From Caldithrix sp. (lineage in GTDB: Bacteria; Zhuqueibacterota; Zhuqueibacteria; Oceanimicrobiales; Oceanimicrobiaceae), in NCBI GenBank assembly GCA_004357015.1, contig SMXE01000049.1, positions 1 through 15,038 on the forward strand: a DNA stretch of 15,038 nt, read 5' to 3'. Below, one piece after another: positions 8,087-15,038 of this stretch (positions within the stretch are counted from its first letter, which is position 1; the number at the start of each line of letters is the position of its first letter). Under the pieces are notes generated by a model that was not told where the DNA came from, did no database searches, and was given only the letters and a program-made list of their open reading frames with translations. Made by a program: the position numbers and the translations under genes.

Positions 8087-9076
8087 ATGGCAATCGACAA
8101 AGAGGCCATAAATGCGAAAATAGAAAAAGGCAGTGAATTCATAGACAAGATTACCAACGAAGTTGGTAAAGTCATTGTTGGGCAGAAGTACATGATTGAG
8201 CGGCTGCTCATCGGCCTTCTTTCCAACGGCCATGTGCTGCTGGAAGGCGTGCCGGGTCTGGCAAAAACTATGGCCGTCAAGACGCTTTCTTCGACAATCC
8301 ACACAAAATTTCAACGAATTCAGTTCACGCCAGATTTGCTCCCCGCCGATCTAATTGGTACGCTCATCTATGATCAGAAGAAAGGAGAGTTTTCAACAAA
8401 AAAGGGACCTATTTTTTCAAATCTGGTGCTGGCGGATGAGATCAACCGGTCGCCGGCAAAAGTGCAGTCCGCCTTGCTGGAGGCGATGATGGAACGCCAG
8501 GTCACCATCGGCGAGAACACTTTCCCGCTCGACGACCCATTCCTGGTTCTGGCGACGCAGAATCCTATCGAGCAGGAGGGAACTTACCCACTGCCGGAGG
8601 CGCAGCTGGACCGGTTCATGCTGAAATTGTCTATAGGCTATCCCAACAAAGATGAAGAGTTGGAAATCATGCGCCGGATGGCTGGTAAGAATGTGCCGGA
8701 AGTTAGCGCGGTGGTGACGCCAAAAGAAATTATCTCAGCACGGTCTCTCGTCAGCGAAGTTTATATGGACGAAAAAGTCGAGCACTATATCATAGATATT
8801 GTCTTCGCAACGCGCAATCCAAGAGAGTATGGACTTGATGAGTTGCAGGAGTTGATTGCCTTTGGCGCTTCGCCGCGGGCATCCATTTACCTGCATCAGG
8901 CGGCCAAGGCACATGCGTTTCTGAGAAGGCGCGGCTATGTTACGCCGGAGGACGTGCGCGCCATCGGCATGGATGTGCTGCGCCACCGAATCATTGTGAC
9001 CTACGAGGCTGAGGCGGAAGAACTCACATCGGAAGACATCGTGCGCAAAGTACTCAACAAGATCGAAGTACCATAA
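8087..9076 (+). CDS. MoxR-family AAA+ ATPase
   Basis: This is a hexameric AAA+ ATPase thought to act as a chaperone that remodels or matures client proteins together with von Willebrand A proteins encoded nearby. It has 329 aa, normal for the family. Walker A is GVPGLAKT (54-61), Walker B is LVLADE (113-118), sensor 1 is in LATQNP (Asn159), an arginine-finger candidate is in LDRF (Arg176), and sensor 2 is in GASPRAS (Arg264). The MoxR signature PLPEAQLDRF is present. The ribosome site GGAGG lies 4 nt before the ATG. The next gene starts directly after the TAA stop, so the DUF58 protein is its likely partner. The symbol is left empty because MoxR subfamilies differ. Confidence 0.97.
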   Translation: MAIDKEAINAKIEKGSEFIDKITNEVGKVIVGQKYMIERLLIGLLSNGHVLLEGVPGLAKTMAVKTLSSTIHTKFQRIQFTPDLLPADLIGTLIYDQKKGEFSTKKGPIFSNLVLADEINRSPAKVQSALLEAMMERQVTIGENTFPLDDPFLVLATQNPIEQEGTYPLPEAQLDRFMLKLSIGYPNKDEELEIMRRMAGKNVPEVSAVVTPKEIISARSLVSEVYMDEKVEHYIIDIVFATRNPREYGLDELQELIAFGASPRASIYLHQAAKAHAFLRRRGYVTPEDVRAIGMDVLRHRIIVTYEAEAEELTSEDIVRKVLNKIEVP

Positions 9077-9955
9077 ATGATTCCCAAGGATATTCTTAAA
9101 AAAGTCAAACGTATTGAAATCCAGACGCGCGGGCTGGTGAACGACGTCTTTTCCGGGGAGTATCATTCTGTCTTCCGGGGCCGCGGCATGGAGTTCTCCG
9201 AGGTGCGCGAGTATCAGGTCGGCGACGATATTCGCACCATCGACTGGAATGTTTCGGCACGCATGGGACATCCGTTTGTAAAGGTGTTCGAGGAGGAGCG
9301 CGAACTCACCGTGATGCTATTGGTGGACGTGAGCTCGTCAGGTGACTTCGGCACAGTGGAGCGGATGAAAGGAGAACTCGCCATTGAAATCTGCGCGCTG
9401 CTGGCGTTTTCAGCCATTAAGAACAACGACAAGGTCGGACTTGTCATTTTCACCGACCGCATCGAAAAATTTGTGCCGCCCAAGAAGGGCAAGAGCCACG
9501 TGCTGCGGGTGCTGCGCGAACTGCTCTACCATGAACCGAAAGGCCGCGGCACTGATATTGCGATGGCGCTGGAATACCTGAGTAGCGTGATCACGCGGCG
9601 CGCGGTCGTTTTTCTCGTATCAGATTTCATCTCGGAAGATTATTCGAAAGCGATGCAGATCGCGAACAAGCGACACGACCTTGTGGCGATCACCATCACA
9701 GATCCGCGAGAAATGGAGCTGCCCAACATTGGCCTGGTCGAGTTAGAGGACGCCGAAACAGAAGAGACAATTCTTCTCGATACTGCGGACGCCGCGACCC
9801 GCAGCATGTTCACCCGTGAGACCTCGGCCGCAAAAGAAAAGCGCGATAAAATGCTGCGTACCCTGAGCGTCGATACCATCGATATTCGAACCGACGTTTC
9901 CTACATCGAGCCGCTGATTCGTTTTTTCCGGATGCGCGCGAAGCGATTTCACTAA
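9077..9955 (+). CDS. DUF58 protein (von Willebrand A-like partner of MoxR)
   Basis: This 292-aa soluble protein starts directly after the moxR stop (TAA ATG) with no clear ribosome site, so it probably depends on translation of moxR. The DUF58 core reads FRGRGMEFSEVREYQVGDD then IRTIDWNVSARMG (34-63). A von Willebrand A-like fold follows, with a metal site resembling MIDAS: DVSSS (84-88), Thr159 in GTD and Asp183 in SDF. No signal peptide or membrane segment is visible, so it should be cytoplasmic. MoxR and DUF58 genes occur together in many bacteria. The biochemical role is not settled; a client or adaptor of MoxR is most likely. Confidence 0.95.
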   Translation: MIPKDILKKVKRIEIQTRGLVNDVFSGEYHSVFRGRGMEFSEVREYQVGDDIRTIDWNVSARMGHPFVKVFEEERELTVMLLVDVSSSGDFGTVERMKGELAIEICALLAFSAIKNNDKVGLVIFTDRIEKFVPPKKGKSHVLRVLRELLYHEPKGRGTDIAMALEYLSSVITRRAVVFLVSDFISEDYSKAMQIANKRHDLVAITITDPREMELPNIGLVELEDAETEETILLDTADAATRSMFTRETSAAKEKRDKMLRTLSVDTIDIRTDVSYIEPLIRFFRMRAKRFH

Positions 9956-9956
9956 T

Positions 9957-9968
9957 CCCATTAATGGG
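9957..9968. repeat. 12-bp perfect palindrome in an operon spacer
   Basis: CCCATTAATGGG reads the same on both strands and fills half of the 27-nt gap between the DUF58 gene and the lipoprotein gene. It is too compact for a stable hairpin. It could be a small operator or chance. Confidence 0.5.
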
Positions 9969-9982
9969 GAAGGAACGGAGAA

Positions 9983-10915
9983 ATGGAACAGAGAAATTTC
10001 CACACCGCGACTGCGCTCCTCGGACTCGCTCTGCTTGTGAGTTGTCAGGCTGATTCGGAGCCAAAGTTTAGAGTTGAGCAGGTGCGTGAATATGCCAGCG
10101 CCCTTTACAACCGCGAGCTCTACCATCAGGCGATAGACCAATACAACTACTGTCTGGATAGTTACAATCTCGATGCGACAGAGGAGGCAAACATCAATTA
10201 CACGATTGCCAAGATCTATTTTGAGCGTATGCGAGACTATGAAAATGCCCTGACTTATTATCTGAAGATCAAAGAATTTTACCCGGAGAGCGATTTACTC
10301 GACGAAGTGAACAAACGCATGGTGGAATGCCTGGAACGGCTGCAACGGTCTGCCGATGCTCAGCAGGTACTTGAGGAGACAGCGCTTCTGGATCCCTCAC
10401 GGGCGCATACCAAAAGGCCGGGTGCGGTCGTCGCCAAAATTGGCAAGCGGCCAATCACCACCGGCGACCTTGAGTTCCAGATTTCACAACTGCCGCCCTT
10501 CATGAGACCGCAATTGAATGACAAGAGCAAGAAGGCCGCTTTTCTGAAGCAATATATTGCAACTGAATTGTTATACGACACAGCGCGGCGCAAAGGGCTT
10601 GACCATGATATGGAAGTTGTGGAGGCCATTTTTCAGGCCAAGAAAAAAATCATGGTTCAGAAGCTGCTTGAGGAAGAGATTTCCGAGGAAGTAAATGTCA
10701 GAGAATCCGATGTGGAGTTGTATTATAAAGCAAACCGGGACAAGTATGCTGAAAAAAATGCGGAAGGTAAAGTCACCCACGTCAAACCACTTGACGAGGT
10801 GCGCGCTCGGGTGATGCAGGATTTGATCAAAGAAAAGCAGCGGGAGGCTTACGACCGGTTGGTGCAGAGAATCATGCGCGCCGAAGCAGTGGAGATTTAT
10901 GAGGATAAGCTGTAG
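9983..10915 (+). CDS. Lipoprotein: TPR domain joined to a SurA-like foldase region without PPIase domain
   Basis: This 310-aa protein has a signal peptide with lipobox LVSC (Cys21), so it should be lipid-anchored in the envelope. Residues about 30-135 are TPR-like helices (YHQAIDQYNYCL, YENALTYYLKIKEFYPES). Residues about 147-255 resemble the N-terminal chaperone region of SurA/PrsA foldases: VVAKIGKRPITTGDLEFQIS, FLKQYIATELLYDTARRKGL, then SDVELYYKANRDKYAE. In SurA-type proteins a parvulin rotamase domain would follow; here the chain passes after about 10 residues into the final helix (VKPLDEVRARVMQDLIKEKQ) and the terminal AVEIYEDKL. The catalytic domain therefore appears absent. The ribosome site GGAG lies 3 nt before the ATG. 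The gene sits inside the bat operon. I infer a chaperone that holds exported clients near the Bat proteins. The SurA assignment rests on pattern similarity only. Confidence 0.8.
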   Translation: MEQRNFHTATALLGLALLVSCQADSEPKFRVEQVREYASALYNRELYHQAIDQYNYCLDSYNLDATEEANINYTIAKIYFERMRDYENALTYYLKIKEFYPESDLLDEVNKRMVECLERLQRSADAQQVLEETALLDPSRAHTKRPGAVVAKIGKRPITTGDLEFQISQLPPFMRPQLNDKSKKAAFLKQYIATELLYDTARRKGLDHDMEVVEAIFQAKKKIMVQKLLEEEISEEVNVRESDVELYYKANRDKYAEKNAEGKVTHVKPLDEVRARVMQDLIKEKQREAYDRLVQRIMRAEAVEIYEDKL

Positions 10916-11963
10916 CAAAATGAAGATGTCCGCAAGAATCTTGCCGTTTTTGGCCTCGTTCGCCGCGCTGGCGCTGGCGGATTTGCTGTCCGCCCAACCG
11001 AGCACGATTTCCATAGACTCGCGGGTGGACAAGAGCACCATTACCATCGGCGACCTAATCAAATACACGGTGGAAGTCGTTCACTCACCCGACATCGAGG
11101 TTGAGATGCCTGAGCTGGCCGAGAATCTTGGCGCCTTTGAGATTCGGGACTACACCGTGCATGATCCCTTGTCGCGGGACAACAGCATCGTAGACCGGGT
11201 AGACTACATCATCTCCACGTTTGAGGTTGGCGAATTCGAGATTCCGCCACTGGTTTTTCATTATGCTGCGCCGGGGGACTCGACCAAACACGAGCTTGCG
11301 ACGCAGAAAATCGATATCGTGGTCAAAAGCATGCTGCCGAGTGAGGCGGAAGATATCCGTGACATAAAGGCGCCGCTGGAATTTCCGCGCGACTACCGCA
11401 AGATCATCATTTGGTCGAGCGTGGCGGTAGCCTTTCTGGTGCTGCTGCTGGTTTCGATCTATATCTGGCGCCGTCGCAAGGCTGGGAAAGGCATTCTGCC
11501 ACAAAAAGTGGAACCGCCACGTCCCGCCCACGAGATTACCATCGAGGAGTTGGATGCCCTCAAGGCTTCATCTCTGCTGGCAGAAGGCAGGCTGAAAGCG
11601 TTTTACATTGAACTCTCTGAGATCATCCGCCGGTACATTGAAGGCCGCTATTTTATTGTGGCGTTGGAAATGACCACGTACGAATTGCTGCAGGAGTTGC
11701 GCGCCGCCGAGGTAGAGGCTGAGAACGTTGAGTTGATTCAGGATTTTCTGGAAGTCTGCGATCTGGTCAAATTTGCCAGGTACCGACCCACAGAGACGGA
11801 GACCGAGGTGACCATTCAGAAGGCGTTCGACCTGGTGGAACGTACGAAGCTGATTTACGAAGTTGCCGGCGTCGGCGAGAACAGAGAAGAGGACGGCCCG
11901 CCGGAGACGGTTGCTGAGTCGGCCGAACCTCGGGAGGAAACCGAAGAGGAGATTAAATCATGA
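10899..11963 (+). CDS. BatD-like membrane protein B
   Basis: This 354-aa protein is a paralogue of the one at 7121-8065. Its layout is a signal peptide (to about residue 33, SAQP), a beta-rich extracytoplasmic domain (38-143), a transmembrane helix (168-190) followed by RRRK, and a cytoplasmic helical domain (215-318) with LSEIIRRYIEGRYFIVALEMTT and FLEVCDLVKFARYRP. A Glu-rich tail ends the protein. The ATG at 10899 overlaps the upstream stop by 17 nt and has GGAG four bases before it; ATG 10920 is an alternative with a poorer ribosome site. The stop overlaps the batA start (ATGA). It probably couples the periplasmic side to the MoxR/Bat proteins in the cytoplasm. The role is inferred from operon context, and the name BatD-like from the domain layout. 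Confidence 0.82.
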   Translation: MRISCSKMKMSARILPFLASFAALALADLLSAQPSTISIDSRVDKSTITIGDLIKYTVEVVHSPDIEVEMPELAENLGAFEIRDYTVHDPLSRDNSIVDRVDYIISTFEVGEFEIPPLVFHYAAPGDSTKHELATQKIDIVVKSMLPSEAEDIRDIKAPLEFPRDYRKIIIWSSVAVAFLVLLLVSIYIWRRRKAGKGILPQKVEPPRPAHEITIEELDALKASSLLAEGRLKAFYIELSEIIRRYIEGRYFIVALEMTTYELLQELRAAEVEAENVELIQDFLEVCDLVKFARYRPTETETEVTIQKAFDLVERTKLIYEVAGVGENREEDGPPETVAESAEPREETEEEIKS

Positions 11964-12952
11964 CGTTGGCCAATCCGGAATTCCTGATACTGCTGCTGCT
12001 GGCGCCAATTCTTGTGGTTTGGTACGTAAAGCGAAATCGGAAGCGGACGGCGACCATTCGCTACTCCAACGTATCTTTGGTGAAAGCGGTGGAGAGGATA
12101 TCGAAGAAAAGAAAATTTCGACACATTAGTTTTGCTTTGCGGATGCTGGCGCTGACGCTGCTCATCGTCGCGTTTGCGCGGCCGCAATCTAGCCACACCG
12201 AGGAAGAAATCATCACCGAAGGTATCGACATCGTGCTGGCGTTGGATATTTCGAGCAGCATGCTGGCGGAAGATTTTAAGCCGAACAATCGTTTGGAAGC
12301 CGCGAAATTGGTTGCGGCCGATTTCATTCGCGGCCGGCAGCACGACCGCATTGGCATGGTTGTTTTCGCTGCCAAAAGTTTCACTCAGTGTCCGTTGACG
12401 CTAGACTACGGCATTCTTCTGAAATTTCTCGAAGAGATTGAAAGCGGCATGATAGAAGATGGCACCGCTATCGGGATGGCCATTGCAAATGCAGCCAATC
12501 GACTGCGCGATAGCAAAGCCAAAAGCAAGATCGTGATCCTGCTCACCGATGGCGAGAACAACCGCGGAGAGTTGGATCCGCTGACAGCGGCCAAAGTTTC
12601 CAACGCGTTTGGTATCCGGATTTACACCATTGGTGTTGGTAAGCGCGGGTCAGCACTTTACCCTGTGGACGATCCAATCTTTGGCAAGCGCTACGTCAAA
12701 ATTCCGGTCAAGATAGACGAGGCGACTCTGAAGGAGATCGCAAAATTCACGGGCGGCAGCTACTACCGCGCCACGGACAAAGAAAGCCTTGGCCAGATTC
12801 TCAAAGAGATTGATCAGTTGGAAAAAACCAAGATCGAGGTTAAACAGTTCACACGATATAAGGAATTATTTGCCTCGTTTCTCTTTGTTGCGCTTGGCGC
12901 TATTGTGTTGGAAACAACCCTTGCGAATACAAAATTTCGGAAGATTCCCTGA
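11960..12952 (+). CDS. batA: BatA-type von Willebrand A membrane protein
   Basis: This 330-aa protein has two N-terminal membrane segments (about 7-23 and 55-72), a von Willebrand A domain (about 88-285) and a third segment near the end (304-320). The MIDAS metal site is complete: DISSS (96-100), Thr169 in DGTA and Asp197 in TDGEN. The FARPQ motif after the second membrane helix is characteristic of BatA/BatB. Its start overlaps the upstream stop by 4 nt and batB follows after 3 nt, so the genes are translationally linked. In Bacteroides fragilis the bat genes were linked to aerotolerance; the biochemical role is still debated and may be protein assembly in the envelope. Order before batB supports the A assignment. 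Confidence 0.92.
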   Translation: MTLANPEFLILLLLAPILVVWYVKRNRKRTATIRYSNVSLVKAVERISKKRKFRHISFALRMLALTLLIVAFARPQSSHTEEEIITEGIDIVLALDISSSMLAEDFKPNNRLEAAKLVAADFIRGRQHDRIGMVVFAAKSFTQCPLTLDYGILLKFLEEIESGMIEDGTAIGMAIANAANRLRDSKAKSKIVILLTDGENNRGELDPLTAAKVSNAFGIRIYTIGVGKRGSALYPVDDPIFGKRYVKIPVKIDEATLKEIAKFTGGSYYRATDKESLGQILKEIDQLEKTKIEVKQFTRYKELFASFLFVALGAIVLETTLANTKFRKIP

Positions 12953-12955
12953 CTC

Positions 12956-13984
12956 ATGCTACGATTTGCTCAATCAGAATATTTCTTCCTGCTTCTGTTG
13001 GTTCCGCTGGCCGTGATTTTCTACTTTTATGTCTTCAGATGGAGGACCCAGGCCTTGGCCAGGTTTGGGAACCTGGATTTGGTCAAGAAGTTGAGCGAGT
13101 CCGTCAGCCGCGGGCGTCAGGTGGCGAAGGCGGTTCTCGTTGTTCTTGCGGTTCTGTTCATGGCGCTGGCCTTGGCGCGGCCACAGATTGGAACGCGCCT
13201 TGAAGAGGTGAAGCGCGAAGGTGTGGACATTTTTGTCGCACTGGATGTTTCCAAATCCATGCTGGCGGAGGACATCAAGCCGAGCAGGCTTGCCAAAGCC
13301 AAACATGAAATTTCGAAGTTCATTGATATGCTGCGTGGTGACCGCATCGGCCTGATCGTGTTTGCGGGGGAGGCATTTGTGCAGTGTCCTCTGACTCTGG
13401 ATTACGGCGCGGCCAAGACTTTCCTCAATATTATGGATCCCAGCCTGATTCCGGAGCCCGGCACCAATCTGAGCGCAGCTATCGGCACGGCGATGAAAAG
13501 CTTCGAATCACAGGAGCGCAAGTACAAGGTGCTCGTCTTGGTCACGGACGGCGAGGATCACGGGGACAACGTGATGCAGGCTGCCGAGGTCGCGGACCGC
13601 GAAGGGGTCGTAATTTACACGGTTGGCATCGGCTCACCCAAAGGCGTCCCGATTCCGATTTATGACAGACGAGGGAACAAGGAGTTCAAGAAGGACCGCA
13701 GGGGCGAGATCATTCTCACGAAACTGGATCAGTTTACATTGGAGAAGATTGCATTGACCACAAACGGCAAGTACTATCAATCCATTACGGGCGAGACCCG
13801 GCTCGAGAAAATCTACGAAGAGATCGCCAAAATGGAGAAAAAGGAGTTGGCTTCAATGAAGTTCACGCAGTATGAAGACCGTTTTCAGTACGTGCTAATC
13901 TTTGCGATAATTTTCCTGGTCTTAGAACTTCTGCTGTCAGAAAGAGTAAAAATCAAACATGAGTGGCGCGGCAGGTTTGAATAG
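12956..13984 (+). CDS. batB: BatB-type von Willebrand A membrane protein
   Basis: This 342-aa protein has the same plan as its neighbour: membrane segments at about 9-27, 56-74 and 309-327, a von Willebrand A domain between them, and the LARPQ motif. The MIDAS residues are present: DVSKS (97-101), Thr170 in PGTN and Asp198 in TDGED. It carries the Bat signature FVQCPLTLDYGAAKTFL (141-157). It also has the family's charged segment YDRRGNKEFKKDRRGEI between strands. BatA and BatB are thought to associate in the membrane, with the cofactor-binding domain exposed on one side. The gene follows batA after 3 nt and is separated from batC by 135 nt, the only wide gap in the operon. Confidence 0.93.
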   Translation: MLRFAQSEYFFLLLLVPLAVIFYFYVFRWRTQALARFGNLDLVKKLSESVSRGRQVAKAVLVVLAVLFMALALARPQIGTRLEEVKREGVDIFVALDVSKSMLAEDIKPSRLAKAKHEISKFIDMLRGDRIGLIVFAGEAFVQCPLTLDYGAAKTFLNIMDPSLIPEPGTNLSAAIGTAMKSFESQERKYKVLVLVTDGEDHGDNVMQAAEVADREGVVIYTVGIGSPKGVPIPIYDRRGNKEFKKDRRGEIILTKLDQFTLEKIALTTNGKYYQSITGETRLEKIYEEIAKMEKKELASMKFTQYEDRFQYVLIFAIIFLVLELLLSERVKIKHEWRGRFE

Positions 13985-14119
13985 TCGAAAATACGAACTG
14001 TGTAGCGCGGAGAAGATCTACACTGATGGGGAAAAGACGCTATCCGTGAAAAGGTACCGTTATTTTTGGTTGATGAAATGTAAAGCAACGAGTGTAGAGC
14101 GAAAAGGGAAAGTTTTAAG

Positions 14120-14905
14120 ATGCCAGCGAAGATGAGGATATTCTTGTTTTTGATGATGAACCTGGTGTTTGCCTTCTCTGCGTTGGCACAGGACGCGCAT
14201 AAACAGGTGGCAGAAGGCAATAAGCTGTATCAGGAGGAAAAATACGACGAGGCCAACAACAGATATCGCGACGCTTTGGTTGCGAGTCCTGAATCTCCAA
14301 TTATCAATTTCAATATTGGGAATGTTCTGTATAAAAAGCGCAACTATAAGGAATCCGTGAACGCTTATGAGAAGGTGCTATCAGCGGAGGACGTGAAATT
14401 GCAGGCTCAAAGCTACTACAACCTGGGCAATACGCATTTCAGAATGGGAAAGCTGCCGGAGAGTATCCTGTATTACAAGAAGGCCATTAAGCTCAATCCC
14501 GAAGATGAGGACGCCAAATACAACCTGGAGTACGTTCGGGCAAAGTTGAAAGACGAGGCGAACAAGCAACAGCAAAACCAGAATCAAAATCTAAATCAGG
14601 ATCAACAACAGAACCAGCAACACGAGCAGCAAAACCAACAAGACCAGGAGCAGAAACAGAATCAGGAAGGGCAAGACGAGCAGGACGAATCCGGGCAACA
14701 GCAGCAGAAGAAGCAAGATCAACGAGAACAGCGGCAGGAGGAGCAGAGCCAAGAACAGCAACAACAATCTCCGCAGCAACAGGAAATCTCGCGGGAGGAC
14801 GCTGAAAGAATCTTGAATGCTGTGCAAAATGAAGAGCAGGATCTTCTTAAAGATAACCGGCGTAAAGTTCGGGCGCAAGGCGCTTTCCGGGGGAAAGACT
14901 GGTGA
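14120..14905 (+). CDS. batC: BatC-type periplasmic TPR protein with Gln-rich region
   Basis: This 261-aa protein has a signal peptide (1-24, cleavage after ALAQ). TPR repeats span about 25-145: EGNKLYQEEKYDEANNRYRDAL, NIGNVLYKKRNYKESVNAYEKVL and YYNLGNTHFRMGKLPESILYYKKAIKLNPED. Residues about 149-222 are almost entirely Gln, Asn, Glu, Asp and Lys. The end EDAERILNAVQNEEQDL followed by a terminal KDW is typical of BatC. TPR proteins of this kind mediate complex formation; it should bind the Bat proteins in the periplasm. The stop overlaps the start of the next gene. A modest ribosome site (AAAGGGA) lies about 10 nt before the ATG; ATG 14132 is possible. The 135-nt leader shows only a weak 6-bp repeat (GTGTAG and CTACAC, 14000-14023). 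Confidence 0.9.
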   Translation: MPAKMRIFLFLMMNLVFAFSALAQDAHKQVAEGNKLYQEEKYDEANNRYRDALVASPESPIINFNIGNVLYKKRNYKESVNAYEKVLSAEDVKLQAQSYYNLGNTHFRMGKLPESILYYKKAIKLNPEDEDAKYNLEYVRAKLKDEANKQQQNQNQNLNQDQQQNQQHEQQNQQDQEQKQNQEGQDEQDESGQQQQKKQDQREQRQEEQSQEQQQQSPQQQEISREDAERILNAVQNEEQDLLKDNRRKVRAQGAFRGKDW

Positions 14906-15038
14906 TCGAATTTGCTTCAAAAATGAGCATGTTTCGTAAATTCGGACTTGGTATTTTGGCATTGTCTTGCCTCTTGTTTTTCGGGGGCGGCAAAGCCCTT
15001 GCTCAGAAACTTGAAGTTGGCGCTTATGTGAATTCCAC
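14902..15038 (+). CDS. batD: BatD, N-terminal fragment (runs off the window)
   Basis: An open frame starts at GTG 14902, overlapping the batC stop by 4 nt, with GGGGGAAAG just upstream; ATG 14923 and ATG 14929 in the same frame are alternatives. The 45 visible codons give a basic start (FRKFG), a hydrophobic signal peptide (LGILALSCLLFF) and a likely cleavage site after ALAQ, then KLEVGAYVNS, which looks like the first strand of BatD extracytoplasmic domains. Position directly after batC matches the classical batA-B-C-D order. Only the beginning is visible, so the assignment rests mainly on context. If right, this would be the third BatD-like protein of the operon. Confidence 0.75.
   Translation, partial: MIEFASKMSMFRKFGLGILALSCLLFFGGGKALAQKLEVGAYVNS

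Noticed and set aside
14000..14023. GTGTAG and CTACAC hairpin in the 135-nt spacer before batC
   Set aside because: The stem is only 6 bp with a 12-nt loop and no T run, so I do not call it a terminator.
14076..14138. 20-codon frame overlapping the batC start
   Set aside because: It lacks a ribosome site and has no recognisable content, so it is most likely chance.
14591..14962. Antisense Leu-rich open frame
   Set aside because: It is the complement of the Gln codons of batC (CAG/CAA read as CTG/TTG) and has no ribosome site or independent support.

Overview
The window carries a compact set of bacterial genes, all on the + strand, with moderate GC content and short spacers. Everything recognisable deals with protein folding or envelope protein quality control. 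Gene content (two Do-type proteases, a zinc-finger-less DnaJ, an FmdB zinc ribbon, DnaK, and a Bacteroides-type MoxR/Bat operon) and several signal peptides and lipoboxes point to a Gram-negative bacterium. The FCB superphylum or a candidate phylum near it (for example KSB1 or Calditrichota) is my best guess, but it rests on gene content only.

Region 1 (1-4160), proteolysis and chaperones: the 3' part of an HtrA/Do protease gene, a terminator, a CbpA-like DnaJ gene, a second complete HtrA/Do protease gene, and a small FmdB-type zinc-ribbon gene followed by a terminator. Region 2 (4160-6340): dnaK alone, with its own leader and a strong terminator. Region 3 (6436-7036): a small TPR lipoprotein gene with its own terminator. 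Region 4 (7121 to the right edge): one long bat operon: BatD-like membrane protein A, MoxR AAA+ ATPase, DUF58 protein, a TPR lipoprotein joined to a SurA-like foldase region, BatD-like membrane protein B, BatA, BatB, BatC (TPR, Gln-rich) and the start of a classical BatD. Spacings run from overlaps of 4-17 nt to gaps of about 27 nt, apart from a 135-nt gap before batC.

The most unusual point is regulatory. The leaders of dnaJ and dnaK each contain a 16-base match to the full sigma-54 -24/-12 consensus (TGGCAY-R-N4-TTGCW), placed 55-75 nt before the start codon. A 1-bp-short version lies at the same distance before the second protease gene. An 8+8 bp inverted repeat lies upstream of the dnaJ promoter, where a sigma-54 activator would be expected to bind. 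No CIRCE element, hrcA or grpE is present. I infer that the cytoplasmic chaperones and perhaps the periplasmic protease form a sigma-54 stress regulon driven by an enhancer-binding protein encoded elsewhere.

The second unusual point is the bat operon. It holds three BatD-like proteins (two of them clear paralogues lying either side of moxR and the DUF58 gene) and a lipoprotein that looks like SurA with its parvulin domain removed. This suggests an envelope complex in which a MoxR ATPase and several von Willebrand A proteins work with their own membrane adaptors and a lipid-anchored foldase. No stretch longer than 300 bases lacks a gene. No tRNA, rRNA, CRISPR array or mobile element was seen.
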